Source: Flexilinea flocculi (lineage in GTDB: Bacteria > Chloroflexota > Anaerolineae > Anaerolineales > Anaerolineaceae). From it: a DNA stretch of 64,000 nucleotides. Under the pieces are notes generated by a model that had not been told where the DNA came from, made no database searches, and saw only the letters and a list, made by a program, of their open reading frames with translations. The translations under genes and the position numbers were made by a program. Position 1 is the first letter of the stretch. Each line of letters opens with the position of its first letter. Shown in pieces: positions 53,510 to 61,593 of this stretch. The stretch lies in contig NZ_DF968181.1 in the NCBI RefSeq assembly GCF_001192795.1, positions 1-64,000 on the forward strand, read 5' to 3'.

Positions 53510-53760
53510 TGTCGTTGTTATTTATCCCGTCGAGGCGTAGCAATCTATCCTTAAGTGCTAAAAGATTGTTCCGTCGGGTTGACGCTCTCCTCGCAATGAC
53601 TGATCAATCTATGAATCATTCATCATATATGTCTTTGACACAAAGCGCAAAACCGCAAGAACGCCGAAGCGTTCGTTTTATATTTCGAACAGCAGGTGAA
53701 AGATATTACTCATCCGATAATGAAAATTGAATTCTATTTTTGTAGGATTTGCTGTTCGAA
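53510..53760. repeat. Composite repeat island, second copy
   Basis: A degenerate TGTCGTTG...CGCAATGAC palindrome (53510-53601) is followed by GTCTTTGACACAAAGCGCAAAA and a copy of the 70-base AT-rich segment (TTTCGAACAGCAGGTGAAAG through AATGAAAATTGAATTCTATT). Order and content match 5155-5530. The rest of the 650-base gap (53162-53509) holds no recognisable gene. Confidence 0.75.
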
Positions 53761-53817
53761 TTACTGCTTCCGAATTCGACATGATATAATCAGTTAAAAT
53801 GTGGAAAGGATAAAAAG

Positions 53818-54108
53818 ATGTGCTTCTTTCATAAATCTTATCCATCTCAGTATAAAAGTGAGGTCGCAGCATTAACAAGCGAATTAATCCAGATTGGATT
53901 GAAGGAAGATTATCTGTCGGAAAGATCTGGCGGTCTGTTTGATCGGAACTGTCGCCATGCTCGTGCACGAGAAATTGGAGAACGTCTCTATAGTATCGGC
54001 GGAATCCCTTTGATGGAAGAAATCTTAAAAAAAGTCTCAAAGAAATGCGGAAAAGACAGTGCATCCCATTTAGAGGCTTGCTGGCGTGCTGTAGGCGGTG
54101 TCTTCTGA
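53818..54108 (+). CDS. Small conserved-looking hypothetical protein
   Basis: 96 residues with an AAAGGA site before the ATG and an extended -10 (TGATATAAT, ending at 53789) upstream. The central part, RNCRHARAREIGERLYSIGG, then IPLMEEILKKVSKKCG and LEACWRAVGGVF, reads like a helical family with an Arg-Glu-Ile-Gly and terminal Trp pattern. I believe I have seen similar short proteins in Chloroflexota but cannot name a family. It has no hydrophobic segment. It is monocistronic, 140 bases before tRNA-Phe. Confidence 0.7.
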   Translation: MCFFHKSYPSQYKSEVAALTSELIQIGLKEDYLSERSGGLFDRNCRHARAREIGERLYSIGGIPLMEEILKKVSKKCGKDSASHLEACWRAVGGVF

Positions 54109-54191
54109 GTTGTTTTGGATATCGCAAACGACAGAAGTTCTATTCCAAAAAAAATTTAGAATTACGGAATTTTACAAAAAATATTGTTTCC

Positions 54192-54220
54192 TTGACAGGG
54201 TAGCGTAAAACAGCTAAAAT
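54192..54220 (+). promoter_or_regulatory. Promoter of tRNA-Phe
   Basis: TTGACA (54192-54197), 17 bases, TAAAAT (54215-54220), 28 bases before the tRNA. Confidence 0.85.
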
Positions 54221-54248
54221 AGGGGACGTCATTAATTAATGATGGTTT

Positions 54249-54321
54249 GCCGAGATAGCTCAGTTGGTAGAGCATACGACTGAAAATTGTAGTGTCCACA
54301 GTTCGATTCTGTGTCTCGGCA
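54249..54321 (+). tRNA. tRNA-Phe (anticodon GAA)
   Basis: Acceptor GCCGAGA/TCTCGGC, D arm GCTCAGTTGGTAGAGC, anticodon stem-loop TACGA CTGAAAA TTGTA with GAA, T arm CACAG TTCGATT CTGTG, discriminator A. 73 bases; CCA is not encoded. Confidence 0.96.
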
Positions 54322-54323
54322 CT

Positions 54324-54354
54324 GAAGACCCGGATATTTGGGTCTTTTTTTTTA
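54324..54354 (+). terminator. Terminator of tRNA-Phe
   Basis: AAGACCC and GGGTCTT around GGATATTT, followed by a run of T. Confidence 0.9.
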
Positions 54355-54388
54355 TTCTTTTTCTCTGATTTGACGGTAAAATTTCTCT

Positions 54389-55777
54389 ATGAAGAAACGA
54401 ATCTGGTTTGTTTTTCTGGGTTTCTGTCTGATTTTTACCGGAAGCATGCTTTACCTGACGAATTCTCCACGCCGAATTCAGCTTTTAGTGGACGGTGTGC
54501 CGATGAAAATCAAGACACGGAAGATTCGAACGGATGCAATTTTAAAGGAAACCGGGATCCCTTTTTCCGATATTGACAGAATCTTTCCGCGCTTAAACTA
54601 TTGGATGACCGAGAATTATTTATTGCGCGTAGACCATCCATCGACTGTTGAACTGATGCGGCAGGATGAACAGATTTCTTTTATTAGTTATGAAAATATC
54701 GCTGGAAATATTTTACTTTCAGGAGGAGTCAAATTATTCCCCGGAGACAAAATTCTCTGGAATCAGACAGAAATTCAAGCCGATTCGCTGATCGGAATGG
54801 AATCCAATATTCAACTATCCATAACGTCTCAGAATTTTTTCAAATTGGTTCGCGATTCATGGGATAGTCCGCAAATACGCTATACGCAGGCGTTGACTGT
54901 CGGGGAGGCGCTGCAACAGCTTGATGTGAGCATTCCGCAGGGTGCATTGATATTCCCTGAAAGGGAAACCGTTTTTCAAAATGGAATGACAATTGAGATT
55001 TGTGAGCCAAAGATACTGACCATCTCTTCCAACGGTATTGAATCTCAAATCTCAGCCTGTGGAAAAACTGTCGGAGAAGCGCTGTCCAGAGCAGGTGTTC
55101 CGCTGGAGAATTTGGATTATAGTATCCCTTCAGAAGGCAGTCCGCTTCCATCAGATGGCAAAATTTCAGTTTTTCGAGTGCATGAAGATATGTTGCTTAC
55201 TGCCTCTGCTCTACCAAATGAAATCGAATGGATTCCGGATAATACCAAACCATTAGACTCCACAGGAGTGATTAAGGAAGGACATGCCGGGGTAAAAGGC
55301 GTATTAACGAAAATCCGCTATCAGGATGATGTTGAAATCTCCAATGTATCAGAACCGGAAACTGTCCTGATTGAGCCTGAGAAAGCTGTCCATTCATATG
55401 GGACGCAGATTCAAACTCAGACCATCACAACTGCAGATGGAACATTCGAATATTGGCGTTCTATTCCCGTATATGCCACTTCATATTCGCCTTGCAGGAG
55501 TGGAGTTGACGCCTGCCTCAACGGCACATCTTCTGGCGCCAGAGTCGAAAAAGGTATCATTGCGGTCAGTTATGACTGGTATTTAAAATTCGGCGGTCAG
55601 CGTGTCTATATTCCCGGATATGGAACAGGAGTGATCGGAGATGTGGGAAAATCTCCCACGAATGATAATCGCTGGGTTGATTTAGCTTATTCTGATAATG
55701 ACTTTGTTGGCTGGAGTGATCATACGACGCTGTATTTTTTGACTCCGGTTCCGACAGAAATACAATGGGTTTTATAA
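54389..55777 (+). CDS. YabE-like cell-wall protein (DUF348 repeats, G5 and 3D domains)
   Basis: 462 residues. An N-terminal hydrophobic segment (IWFVFLGFCLIFTGSMLYLT) anchors or exports it. Three DUF348-type ubiquitin-like repeats are visible (RRIQLLVDGVPMKIKTRKIR; the segment with TVGEALQQLDVSIPQ; the segment with TVGEALSRAGVPLEN). A G5 domain follows (GVKGVLTKIRYQDDVEISNV and later EPETVLIEPEKAVHSYGTQI), then a C-terminal 3D domain (ATSYSPCRSG, GIIAVSYDWYLKFGGQ, IPGYGTGVIGDVG). This layout belongs to Rpf/YabE-type wall-remodelling factors. It overlaps rsmA by one base, a neighbour relation also known in Firmicutes (yabE near ksgA), though the rnmV gene is absent here. Confidence 0.88.
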   Translation: MKKRIWFVFLGFCLIFTGSMLYLTNSPRRIQLLVDGVPMKIKTRKIRTDAILKETGIPFSDIDRIFPRLNYWMTENYLLRVDHPSTVELMRQDEQISFISYENIAGNILLSGGVKLFPGDKILWNQTEIQADSLIGMESNIQLSITSQNFFKLVRDSWDSPQIRYTQALTVGEALQQLDVSIPQGALIFPERETVFQNGMTIEICEPKILTISSNGIESQISACGKTVGEALSRAGVPLENLDYSIPSEGSPLPSDGKISVFRVHEDMLLTASALPNEIEWIPDNTKPLDSTGVIKEGHAGVKGVLTKIRYQDDVEISNVSEPETVLIEPEKAVHSYGTQIQTQTITTADGTFEYWRSIPVYATSYSPCRSGVDACLNGTSSGARVEKGIIAVSYDWYLKFGGQRVYIPGYGTGVIGDVGKSPTNDNRWVDLAYSDNDFVGWSDHTTLYFLTPVPTEIQWVL

Positions 55778-56607
55778 TGGATGGATCCGAATCTTTTTCG
55801 ATACAAAAAATATTGAAACAATATGGTTTAAAACCACATAAAGGTCTGGGGCAAAACTTCCTGTCTGATGATGGTATTCTGGAAAAAATTATTGATACTG
55901 CGGAAATATCCTCAGATTCAGCCGTATTGGAGATAGGACCCGGATTAGGCAGTCTGACCCGTCACCTTGCACGGCGATTTAATAAAGTGGTTGCAGTGGA
56001 ATTGGATAAAAGTCTAATTCCTGTCTTGAAAACATTATTATCTTCTTTTCAGAATGTCTCTGTAATCCAGGGTGATATTTTGGATTTCCAACCGGCAGAT
56101 GCCTTTCAGGAATCGTATTCTGTTATTGCCAATATCCCATATTACATTACTTCCGCTGTAATTCGTCATCTGTTGGAATCCACAGTGAAACCGGAAAAAA
56201 TGATTCTGACTGTACAGAAAGAAGTTGCTGAAAGAATTTGTGCGAAGCCTGGGAAACTCAGTTTATTGGCTTTAAGCGTTCAGATTTATGGGGAGACCGA
56301 TATGCCGCTTTTAATCCCTGCCGCATCGTTTTACCCTGAACCCAATGTTGATTCCGCAGTGGTACGGATCCGCCTTTATGAAGAACCGCGAATTGCGCCG
56401 GAACTTATTCCTATGTTTTTCAGGTTGGCAAAAGCAGGATATGGACAAAAAAGAAAAACGCTGCGCAATTCAATCTCCGCAAATTTTCCGCTTGGAATTG
56501 CGGATGTGACTGAAAAACTGCAAAAATCCGGAATTGATCCGATGCGCAGAGCGGAAACGCTGTCAATTGAGGAATGGAATTCGCTTTTACGGGAATTTGC
56601 TTGCTAA
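55777..56607 (+). CDS. rsmA: 16S rRNA (adenine-N6,N6) dimethyltransferase RsmA/KsgA
   Basis: 276 residues from the ATG at 55777, which shares its A with the TAA of the upstream gene; an ATG at 55765 gives four more residues. All signature motifs are present: GLKPHKGLGQNFL, the SAM-binding VLEIGPGLGSLTRHLA, and the catalytic IANIPYYITSAVI. The enzyme dimethylates two adjacent adenines in the 3' hairpin of 16S rRNA. Translation is coupled to the YabE-like protein. A strong terminator follows. Confidence 0.96.
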   Translation: MDGSESFSIQKILKQYGLKPHKGLGQNFLSDDGILEKIIDTAEISSDSAVLEIGPGLGSLTRHLARRFNKVVAVELDKSLIPVLKTLLSSFQNVSVIQGDILDFQPADAFQESYSVIANIPYYITSAVIRHLLESTVKPEKMILTVQKEVAERICAKPGKLSLLALSVQIYGETDMPLLIPAASFYPEPNVDSAVVRIRLYEEPRIAPELIPMFFRLAKAGYGQKRKTLRNSISANFPLGIADVTEKLQKSGIDPMRRAETLSIEEWNSLLREFAC

Positions 56608-56625
56608 GCTCATTTTAAGGAAAAT

Positions 56626-56664
56626 AAAAAGCGGTTGAATTATTCAACCGCTTTCGTTTTTTTT
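56626..56664 (+). terminator. Terminator after rsmA
   Basis: AAAGCGGTTGAAT and ATTCAACCGCTTT pair perfectly (56628-56654), followed by CG and eight T. An A run on the other side could let it also serve the convergent cold-shock gene. Confidence 0.92.
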
Positions 56665-56727
56665 ATTAGATACCTTGGTACAGATTTGAAATTGATAACT
56701 TCATTTCCCTAAGGTTTTTTCTCTGAA

Positions 56728-56937
56728 TTAGAGAAGAACGACGTTGCTGGCCTGAAGACCTTTGGGACCGTGTTCAATCACAAATTCAACTTCTGCGCCC
56801 TCTTTCAAAGTGCGGAAACCGTTGCCCTGAATGGCGGTATAATGAACGAAAATATCTTCACCTTCCGGCTGAGAAAGAAAACCATAACCTTTTGATTCAT
56901 TGAACCACTTAACTGTACCTTTTACTGTGTCACTCAT
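56728..56937 (-). CDS. Cold-shock domain protein (Csp family)
   Basis: 69 residues with an AGGAGAG site. RNA-binding motifs RNP1 KGYGFLSQ and RNP2 IFVHYTAI are intact ([20 protein letters not shown]). It is an RNA chaperone that binds single-stranded RNA. Its mRNA leader is unusually long (about 170 bases from the predicted promoter) and contains a terminator-like hairpin. Confidence 0.96.
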   Translation of the reverse strand: MSDTVKGTVKWFNESKGYGFLSQPEGEDIFVHYTAIQGNGFRTLKEGAEVEFVIEHGPKGLQASNVVLL

Positions 56938-57043
56938 TATGAAACTCTCCTAAAAACTTTCCCTCGGGATTACCGAGCTTACAAAAAATTTCGATTTGGC
57001 TTCGCAGCCATATCGTTTCGAACTGATGAAGAAGAAATTATTT

Positions 57044-57143
57044 ATAAAAAAACCACCTTCCCTGATAATTGAGGAAAGCGGTTCTGCTACACAATCTCCT
57101 TAACCACAGATATATTTATATCATTCTTTCAAAAAAAAAGCAA
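57044..57143 (-). promoter_or_regulatory. Promoter and attenuator-like leader hairpin upstream of the cold-shock gene
   Basis: On the minus strand TTGCTT (57143-57138), 17 bases and TATAAA (57120-57115) form a promoter. About 30 bases downstream, AACCGCTTTCC and GGAAGGTGGTT (57083-57051) pair over 11 bp including two G-U pairs and are followed by seven T. This is a terminator-like structure inside the leader. The region 56938-57043 holds a further AT-rich leader and no gene. Confidence 0.6.
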
Positions 57144-57161
57144 GATATGTGACAAAATCGC

Positions 57162-57236
57162 AGCGATTCGAAATATAGACATACTTCCTGAATACGAACA
57201 ATAATGAATTTTTTTCATATTTCAAATTACTGAAGC
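57162..57236. repeat. Short intergenic element with the hairpin-family ends
   Basis: CAGCGATTCGAAATATAG and TCATATTTCAAATTACTG are the terminal repeats. The long central hairpin is missing, leaving a short remnant. Confidence 0.6.
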
Positions 57237-57272
57237 ATTATACCGACTGGCGAAGATGCTACAATAAGAGAT

Positions 57273-57878
57273 ATGACGAATACTATTGAAAATTATCTCA
57301 CAGATCGGGAAATTGAGGCAAAATTTCCGATTCAAGATGCCGGTGAATGGATTGCCAGGCTGGAAGCTATGGATCTTGTTTGTGAACAAAGAAAGTGTCA
57401 TGAGATGAACTACCGCTTTGACACGGCTGAACGGAAATTGTCTGCAGCTCATCAGGTGCTGCGCCTGCGAACAGAAAACGGCGCAGTGACATTGACTTTT
57501 AAATGTGCGGAAAAGGCACAAGATGGGATTGCTTACCGTGAAGAAATTGAGACGCATGTTTCCGATGAAAAACAGATGCAAGCGATTCTCGAAAAACTTG
57601 GTTTTGAAGTGTATTTTATGTATGAAAAATTTCGCAGCGTTTTTCGATTTGATGATGTTCTATTGATGGTGGATCATACTCCAATCGGCGATTATCTGGA
57701 AATCGAAGGGACGGATGAGAAAACGATCCGTGACCATGCGGGTAAACTTGGCCTGGACTGGAATACAAGCACAACGAAAAGTTATCAACGCTTATTTAAA
57801 GAATGGGCTGCCAACGTTCATTTTTCCGGGAGAGATATGCTGTTCAAAGAAATTCAGAAATTTCAACAAATTTATTGA
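57273..57878 (+). CDS. CYTH domain protein (class IV adenylate cyclase/thiamine triphosphatase fold)
   Basis: 201 residues. The EXEXK motif reads REIEAKF (residues 12-18). Further CYTH strands are YRFDTAERKLSAAHQVLRLR, VTLTFKCAE, YREEIETHV and DYLEIEGTDEKTIRDHAGKL. The tunnel fold binds triphosphates; bacterial members act as triphosphatases or as CyaB-type adenylate cyclases, and I cannot tell which. Its end overlaps the convergent MATE gene by seven bases. Confidence 0.92.
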   Translation: MTNTIENYLTDREIEAKFPIQDAGEWIARLEAMDLVCEQRKCHEMNYRFDTAERKLSAAHQVLRLRTENGAVTLTFKCAEKAQDGIAYREEIETHVSDEKQMQAILEKLGFEVYFMYEKFRSVFRFDDVLLMVDHTPIGDYLEIEGTDEKTIRDHAGKLGLDWNTSTTKSYQRLFKEWAANVHFSGRDMLFKEIQKFQQIY

Positions 57879-59248
57879 TAGACAATATCCTCCATGGCGA
57901 GGTTGTTCATCCATTTTTTGGAAATGAACCGTGAAAAGACGATCACACTTTTGAAGATTTCTTCCATCATAACGCCAAAATATACGATTGAAATTGGCTG
58001 ATGAAAAACATTCGCCAATATGAAAGCAATCGGAATTCCGATAAACCAGGAGCAGCCGGAGTCAACAATCAGGCAAAATCGCACATCGCCTCCGGCACGC
58101 AAAACGCCGATAATCAAGGTATACGATGTTGTTCTTGCCCAGAGACAGGCTGCCATGATCGCCAGAATATGAGCCGCATAGTCGGTAGCTTCCGGTGACA
58201 GGGAATAGATGCCCAATATTTTCTTGCGAGCCAGAAAAACTGCTGAACCAATGGTTAATGACAGCAGAATGGATAATGTAACCGAACGTTTACTGTATGT
58301 ATATGCTTTTTCCTTCTCATTGGACCCCAATAAATTGCCTGTCATAATACCGCAGGCATCTCCGACACCCAGAAAAATCGTAAACATAAGACTGTCAATT
58401 GGACTCACAGCGCCGACAGCGGCAATGGAGGCGGTTGAAATATTTGCATAGATTGAAGAGTAAACATTCGTTCCCAGCCCCCAGATTCCTTCGTTGATCA
58501 TCACTGGCAGAATATTCTTTATGGCGGCTCTCGTTACCCGTTTTTGAAAATCGAACATATTTCGGAAGGTAGCTGCCACAGGATACTTTTTTAAATAGGT
58601 GAGCGATATCAGCAGAACAAATTCACCGGACCGGGCGATCAGCGTTCCGATGGCTGCTCCTTTGACTCCCATAGCCGGAAAACCAAAATGACCAAAAATA
58701 AAAATCCAACTGAGTATGACTTTTAATATCAGAGAAATTCCTGTGGTGAACATCGGCACTCTGGTATTGCCCGTACAGCGATGCGCGCTGGCAAACATAT
58801 TGGTGATCGGGAATAGAAGGTAGCTGATGGACAAGGTCGAGAGATACATTGCGCCGGTACGGATTACTTCAGGATCGTCGGAATAAAGGGAAAGGATCTG
58901 GTTCGGCAGGATCGCAGTTAAAGTAAAAAAGATAATTCCTACACTGGCACAACCGATCAGTTGGATTCCCATGATGCGATGGATGTTCTGTGTGTCTCTT
59001 GCACCCCAGTATTGGGCATTGAGAATGGCGCCACCTCCAACCAAACCAAAAATAATCGTGTTGAACAGATAAAAATAGAATTGATTGCAGATATTGACCG
59101 ATCCAAGCGCAACATCTCCCAAGGATCCGATCATCAGACTGTCAATCAGATTTATGGAGGAATTAATGGCGTTTTGGAGAATCAATGGAATTGCAAGATT
59201 CCAGATTTTTCGGTAATACTCTTTATCAGAAAACAAAAAATGAAACAT
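57872..59248 (-). CDS. MATE family efflux transporter
   Basis: 458 residues in about twelve hydrophobic segments. Family patterns: NLAIPLILQNAINSSINLID, DSLMIGSLGDVALGSVNICN, VGGGAILNAQYWGARDTQNI in the first half and MINEGIWGLGTNVYSSIYAN, GVGDACGIMTGNLLGSNEKE in the second. It exports drugs or metabolites using a Na+ or H+ gradient. The gene stands alone; the substrate is unknown. Confidence 0.94.
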   Translation of the reverse strand: MFHFLFSDKEYYRKIWNLAIPLILQNAINSSINLIDSLMIGSLGDVALGSVNICNQFYFYLFNTIIFGLVGGGAILNAQYWGARDTQNIHRIMGIQLIGCASVGIIFFTLTAILPNQILSLYSDDPEVIRTGAMYLSTLSISYLLFPITNMFASAHRCTGNTRVPMFTTGISLILKVILSWIFIFGHFGFPAMGVKGAAIGTLIARSGEFVLLISLTYLKKYPVAATFRNMFDFQKRVTRAAIKNILPVMINEGIWGLGTNVYSSIYANISTASIAAVGAVSPIDSLMFTIFLGVGDACGIMTGNLLGSNEKEKAYTYSKRSVTLSILLSLTIGSAVFLARKKILGIYSLSPEATDYAAHILAIMAACLWARTTSYTLIIGVLRAGGDVRFCLIVDSGCSWFIGIPIAFILANVFHQPISIVYFGVMMEEIFKSVIVFSRFISKKWMNNLAMEDIVYQ

Positions 59249-59303
59249 ATAGAGACCTCAACGGCTCAACTTTACCACAAAAAATCAATTTCTTTCATAT
59301 TTC

Positions 59304-59430
59304 GCAGTAATTCGAAATATGAAACAGCAAATCCAAACAGGGAAAGAATTCCTTGTAGTTGTATTGTTTTTTAGCGAAGCTAAAAAACAATACAACTACA
59401 AAAGAATCCTCCCCATATCTCGAATTGCCG
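59304..59430. repeat. Intergenic hairpin element with a 23-bp perfect stem and 3-base loop
   Basis: The ends CAGTAATTCGAAATATG and CATATCTCGAATTGCCG flank a core (59353-59401) in which TTGTAGTTGTATTGTTTTTTAG plus C pairs perfectly with its complement around GAA. The arm differs at several places from other copies with full compensation. It lies in the gap between the MATE and SprT-like genes; nothing else is seen there. Confidence 0.88.
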
Positions 59431-59542
59431 GGACCTTATCAGAATTTTCCGCAATTCGTAACTTTAGCCAGTCCCCTGAATACAGAAAGCGTATCTGTTA
59501 TTGGTGCCGCAAATCTGGTAAAAAGTGTAAAACAGCAAATAA

Positions 59543-60493
59543 TCAAGCAGCCGGCATGCTCAGATGATTGATATAAGCTTCTGCCTTTTCATAATCGGGG
59601 AATGATTTTTCCAGTTTTCGGAATTTTGTTGTATGAGCAATTCGGCGGTTCCCTTTTTGGTCAAAACCCAGCGCTTTGTGCAGCATCTCATGATACATGA
59701 CAAATTCGATTACATAGTCGGGTGTCTGTTTTTGATCCAGCGCTTTATTGATCATAATGGTGTCGGTTTGATAATTGTAAGTCCCCATTCTGCATTTATT
59801 AGGCTGGGCTGACCACTTAATGATTGGTTGCTTCATCGTATTGTTGAAAAAAGTCTTGTTAACTTTCGAGAAGACTTCTACCAAATTGAAGTATCTCCCA
59901 TTGGTTTTTATCATCTCTTTTCTGACAGGTAGATTTTCTTGAAAATAATCCCTGATCTTTCCAATTTGCGGTTCTTGTTGAATGGCTTTGAAGATCTGAT
60001 TCAAATGTTCTTTTTTGCGGGAGGAAATTGCATGAGCGAGATCTTTGATCTGAGAATCTGCCAGTCCGATGACTGCCTCCTGCATTTGGATTGAAATCAC
60101 ATCTCTTGTTTCCTGATACGATAAAAAAACGGAAAATGGGTAAATCTGTATATTGATCAAAGGATGAAAAGTTTTACGGTTTTCACTCAACGATTTAAGA
60201 AATTTCTGCAGAAAGAATATATGCAGGCGGTATTGTTTTTCCCAATACAGAAAATTTATCCAACGGTTATAAATCGCATAGCTGCGGCTGGTTTCAACAA
60301 TCCCTTTGGCAGCTAATATTCCGATATTCATTTTTGCTGACTCCATCAGGCTCCAAATTTGTTCGTCATCGGATTTGGTAAAAACCGGTTTTTGTGCAGA
60401 ATTCTGAAATGTTTTCTGCAGATATTTCATCTGAGCAGTAATGGAAAGTTCTGAAAAGCTGTTCCGTTTCTTCAAAAAGGCCTCAATTTTCAT
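59543..60493 (-). CDS. SprT-like zinc metallopeptidase domain protein
   Basis: 316 residues. The C-terminal third holds HExxH in EFVMYHEMLHKALGFD and a third possible ligand His in HTTKFRKLEKSFPDY, the layout of SprT/M48-like domains. Before it, IIKWSAQPNKCRMGTYNYQT and DTIMINKALDQ are typical of SprT-like proteins. The N-terminal 200 residues are helical and unrecognised. Function in bacteria is unclear. No strong ribosome site precedes the ATG. Confidence 0.8.
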   Translation of the reverse strand: MKIEAFLKKRNSFSELSITAQMKYLQKTFQNSAQKPVFTKSDDEQIWSLMESAKMNIGILAAKGIVETSRSYAIYNRWINFLYWEKQYRLHIFFLQKFLKSLSENRKTFHPLINIQIYPFSVFLSYQETRDVISIQMQEAVIGLADSQIKDLAHAISSRKKEHLNQIFKAIQQEPQIGKIRDYFQENLPVRKEMIKTNGRYFNLVEVFSKVNKTFFNNTMKQPIIKWSAQPNKCRMGTYNYQTDTIMINKALDQKQTPDYVIEFVMYHEMLHKALGFDQKGNRRIAHTTKFRKLEKSFPDYEKAEAYINHLSMPAA

Positions 60494-60552
60494 TTTTGTA
60501 TCAGTGTGTCAATAAAAAAAAACTTTACTCTGTTTTGAAATATTTATTGATC

Positions 60553-60715
60553 TGTCATTGCGATCAAAGAGAAGCAATCTCTTTCCGGATGGTGCTCTGC
60601 CAAACATGTGGCGGGGAGATTGCCACGCAATGATAGGCTCCTTATTGCGATTCCTGTGAAAATTGAATTCTATTTTCATTATCGGATGTGTAATTTCTTT
60701 CATACTTCATAAAGC
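60553..60715. repeat. Composite repeat island, third copy (inverted order)
   Basis: A TGTCATTGCGA...CGCAATGATA palindrome (60553-60634) whose centre (CTTTCCGGATGGTGCTCTGC) is the reverse complement of the centre of the 5236-5343 copy. Next to it is an inverted copy of the 70-base segment (AAATTGAATTCTATTTTCAT then CGGATGTGTAATTTCTTTCA). It fills the gap between the SprT-like and GyrI-like genes. Confidence 0.75.
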
Positions 60716-60764
60716 TTTCCCAAATGTCGAATTCCAGATAAGAAACGGGCTGATATTCGGATCC

Positions 60765-61397
60765 TTAATGAATTTGACAGCGCAATACGGTGCGCAGTTT
60801 CTCCGGTGCGGTTTTACGTGGATCAGAAAGGTAGATTTCGCGATGTGTGTGGGAAATCCTTGACAATCCCTGTTCAATAAGAAATTGTTCTATCTTTTGG
60901 AAACTTCTGGATTCGCTGTCAAATGAACCGATGTGCATCATTTGGACGCACAAACCTTCCTGGAAGGTTTCAAATCTTGCTTCATCCAGTTTTGGATTTG
61001 GTTTTTTCTTCTTGACGATTCCGAGAATATCCTCAGCAAAGGACTCGCTGACAAAATCCGGCTGCCGAATCATTAAAGTATAAATAAATCGATTTTTATC
61101 TAATCTCGAAAAGTCACTGCTCTCATCGGCCTGTTCCAAATCCCAGACACCTTCCAGTGGATAAATCGTGTATTCCTGATACTGCTCTGGTGCGTTTCCG
61201 GATTTGGGTGACATTTTTATGGAATAGGAAATAGAATAAAGAGCCTGAACCGCATCCGAAAAGGATTCGCTGGTGTTCGGATCTCCCTTACCCGAAATCA
61301 TAAAAAATTTCATTTCAGGAATGGTGATTAAAACCGGATGTTCTGCCGGAAGGTAATACATTTTTTCATCTTTTTTATAATCAAGTTTTCCAGTCAT
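60765..61397 (-). CDS. GyrI-like (SOUL/AraC effector-binding fold) small-molecule-binding protein
   Basis: 210 residues from the ATG at 61397, preceded by GGAGGAATA; the open frame upstream runs into a repeat. The pattern ITIPEMKFFMISGKGDPNTS, YTIYPLEGVWDLEQ, LCVQMMHIGSFDSESRSFQK and IYLSDPRKTAPEKLRTVLR matches stand-alone GyrI-like proteins, which resemble the ligand-binding domain of BmrR/Rob regulators. It probably binds or hydrolyses a hydrophobic compound. It has no DNA-binding domain. Confidence 0.88.
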   Translation of the reverse strand: MTGKLDYKKDEKMYYLPAEHPVLITIPEMKFFMISGKGDPNTSESFSDAVQALYSISYSIKMSPKSGNAPEQYQEYTIYPLEGVWDLEQADESSDFSRLDKNRFIYTLMIRQPDFVSESFAEDILGIVKKKKPNPKLDEARFETFQEGLCVQMMHIGSFDSESRSFQKIEQFLIEQGLSRISHTHREIYLSDPRKTAPEKLRTVLRCQIH

Positions 61398-61416
61398 TAT
61401 TCCTCCAATTATCCAA

Positions 61417-61535
61417 AAATTCGAAATGTAGGAAGAAATATTCATTGTTGTGTTATTTTGTACTTCGGGGAAAAATAACACAACAATAAATATTTTCTCT
61501 CTATTTGGAAAGTATGTCGAAATTTCGAATTGCTG
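61417..61535. repeat. Intergenic hairpin element with a 16-bp perfect stem
   Basis: The ends AAAATTCGAAATGTAGG and TCGAAATTTCGAATTGCTG flank a core at 61444-61487 that pairs ATTGTTGTGTTATTTT with its complement. AAATATTTTCTCTC follows as in other copies. Confidence 0.8.
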
Positions 61536-61593
61536 TCCGTATGCACAATTTAAAACTTCAGCTATGCTGAAGGTGCTTGTTGCAGAGGATTCA

